A stretch of 6,086 bases of DNA from assembly GCA_045649545.1 (NCBI GenBank), contig JAZRQE010000022.1, forward strand, positions 1-6,086. Reading direction: 5' to 3'. A program made the translations under genes and the position numbers. Of the stretch, positions 5,215 through 6,086 are shown piece by piece (positions within the stretch are counted from its first letter, which is position 1; each line of letters starts with the position of its first letter). The notes beneath the pieces are model-generated. The model was not told the origin of the DNA. It ran no database searches and saw nothing but the letters and a program-made list of their open reading frames with translations. This stretch comes from UMGS172 sp045649545 (lineage in GTDB: Bacteria > Bacillota > Clostridia > Oscillospirales > Acutalibacteraceae).

Positions 5215-5236
5215 ATACTCAATCTTTGAGTATAAT
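5208..5236 (+). promoter_or_regulatory. Consensus promoter of the membrane-protein genes
   Basis: A perfect TTGACA (5208-5213), 17-bp spacer and perfect TATAAT (5231-5236). Transcription should begin near 5243, giving a leader of about 39 nt with an AGGAGGG site (5268-5274). A consensus promoter of this strength makes sense if it is held off by a repressor, and operator 2 fills its spacer. Confidence 0.9.
5215..5233. promoter_or_regulatory. Operator 2 (ATACTCA-N5-TGAGTAT)
   Basis: Second perfect copy of the 7-5-7 inverted repeat, with central ATCTT. It lies inside the spacer of the plus-strand promoter and reaches into its -10. Its centre is 25 bp from that of operator 1. The inner half-sites of the two operators also form a 9-bp inverted repeat with each other (5201-5209 with 5214-5222) around GACA. 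Confidence 0.85.
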
Positions 5237-5281
5237 TGTGTTGTTCAAATATTACGAACACAAAATTAGGAGGGATATTTT

Positions 5282-5848
5282 ATGGAACTTAATCTTGAAA
5301 ATCTTATGAAAACAGCAGTCGAAGAAATGGAAAACGGTCAACATACCGAGGCCGCCAAACACTTTGATATGGTAGTAATTAACGACGCCTCTAATATTGA
5401 TGCGCCTTTCTTCCGAGCATATTGTAACTGCCATGATATTACACTTGGTGAAATGTCTAATGCAGCCATTAGTTTTACCAACGCATTTTATCGCTATGTT
5501 GATGCAGTAAAAGCTTTAAACGACCCTACAATTGAAAAAGAAAAATTGGATTACGCTGTCACATTGCTTACCGACCTTGTTTCAATGTACAAACTGAATG
5601 CTAAAAACCAGATGTTTACAACTCCCAGCATTGGAATTTCTATTTCAACCGCCGCAACAAATATGAACAAAAACTGCAGAAACAAGCTAGACAATGTTAA
5701 TGCAAACATATCTACAGAGATTATGGCAGCTAATGAAGCAAACAATCAAGCAAACAACAACACCGGTTTAATACTAGCAGCACTTGTAGGTATCGGTGCA
5801 ATTATATTCATTTTGTGGATGATACCCTGGGAAATGTTTTACATTTAA
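5282..5848 (+). CDS. TPR-like protein with C-terminal membrane anchor, function unknown
   Basis: I do not recognise this 188-residue protein as a named family. The N-terminus (about 5-50) reads like a tetratricopeptide repeat: Gly19, Ala24, Phe28, Val31 and Val32 fall on the TPR consensus positions, followed by another amphipathic helix. Residues 55-110 are predicted helical. Residues 125-160 are polar and very rich in Asn and Ala. Residues 162-184 form one hydrophobic helix, and only a few residues (EMFYI) follow. No signal peptide is seen, so a tail-anchored arrangement with the TPR part in the cytoplasm is the simplest reading. The start is fixed by AGGAGGG 7 nt upstream. It is the first gene behind a consensus promoter overlapped by two repressor operators, and a small membrane-protein gene follows 24 nt downstream. 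Confidence 0.85.
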   Translation: MELNLENLMKTAVEEMENGQHTEAAKHFDMVVINDASNIDAPFFRAYCNCHDITLGEMSNAAISFTNAFYRYVDAVKALNDPTIEKEKLDYAVTLLTDLVSMYKLNAKNQMFTTPSIGISISTAATNMNKNCRNKLDNVNANISTEIMAANEANNQANNNTGLILAALVGIGAIIFILWMIPWEMFYI

Positions 5849-5872
5849 TGATTATGATAAGAAGGCAAACGC

Positions 5873-6046
5873 ATGCTTGATATGATATTCCCTATGATTA
5901 TAGCAACTATTGGCTATTTCCTTGCTGACCTCGGTAGTAACACTAAAATTCGGCTTTTTACTATTTTCGGCGTTATTCTTATTTTTATTGCGGCACTGTG
6001 GTTCATTTGGAGTGCAGGTTATAACATAGGCTATATGCTAACTTAG
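5873..6046 (+). CDS. Small two-helix membrane protein, function unknown
   Basis: A 57-residue protein that is almost entirely hydrophobic. One helix lies at about residues 4-20, a short polar turn GSNTKIR at 21-27, and a second helix at about 28-49 ending in an aromatic-rich WFIWSAGY. An AGAAGG site (5860-5865) lies 7 nt before the ATG, and the gene starts 24 nt after the tail-anchored TPR-like gene, so the two are probably co-transcribed and under the same repressor. An alternative start at codon 4 would lack that site. The codon pattern and clear ribosome site argue for a real gene. A partner of the upstream membrane protein, or a small membrane-active peptide, are both possible; nothing in the sequence decides. 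Confidence 0.72.
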   Translation: MLDMIFPMIIATIGYFLADLGSNTKIRLFTIFGVILIFIAALWFIWSAGYNIGYMLT

Positions 6047-6086
6047 GCACATTTTAAATATTAAATTAACATCACAATCTTTCATA
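6047..6086. other. Window end, nothing recognisable
   Basis: Forty AT-rich bases after the small membrane-protein gene. No terminator hairpin with a T tail is seen, so the transcript may run on beyond the window. Confidence 0.5.

Noticed and set aside
5057..5269. Plus-strand 70-aa open frame over the repressor and operators
   Set aside because: It is antisense to the HTH gene and crosses the promoter region; no ribosome site.
5252..5745. Minus-strand open frames opposite the TPR-like gene
   Set aside because: They are antisense to a gene with a strong promoter and ribosome site, and have no start signals of their own.

Overview
The window looks like chromosomal DNA of an anaerobic, moderately AT-rich Gram-positive of the Clostridia, possibly an Oscillospiraceae/Ruminococcaceae relative. 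The taxonomic call is inference. It rests on strong AGGAGG-type ribosome binding sites, sigma-A promoters with 17-bp spacers, a short ProB without a PUA domain, a sodium-pump decarboxylase beta subunit, CCA-encoding tRNAs and hairpin-rich intergenic DNA.

Layout. Positions 1-1070 (minus strand) hold most of a membrane beta subunit of a Na+-translocating decarboxylase, cut by the window edge. Positions 1071-1450 are a divergent intergenic region. It carries the decarboxylase promoter, a plus-strand promoter, and a 209-bp element (1206-1414) with 24-bp near-perfect terminal inverted repeats and six internal hairpins. Positions 1451-4294 are a compact proB-proA-proC operon encoding glutamate to proline, closed by a GC-rich hairpin. 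Positions 4387-4662 are a tRNA-Thr(UGU)/tRNA-Tyr(GUA) unit with its own promoter and terminator. Positions 4667-4910 hold no gene but a run of short hairpins separated by ACATCG/ACAGTG-like linkers. Positions 4955-6046 are a small regulated module: a minus-strand XRE/Cro-like repressor, divergent from a 188-aa TPR-like, tail-anchored protein and a 57-aa two-helix membrane protein.

How it works together. ProB, ProA and ProC give the full glutamate route to proline. In the 3' module the two divergent promoters share one -35 region, and each has an identical operator (ATACTCA-N5-TGAGTAT) between its -35 and -10. A single repressor could therefore silence both its own gene and the membrane-protein genes. 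The function of those two membrane proteins is not recognised.

Most likely to repay attention: the inverted-repeat multi-hairpin element lying where the proBAC leader RNA would start; the XRE-controlled membrane-protein pair; the hairpin array behind the tRNAs; and a tRNA-Tyr with C instead of U at position 55.
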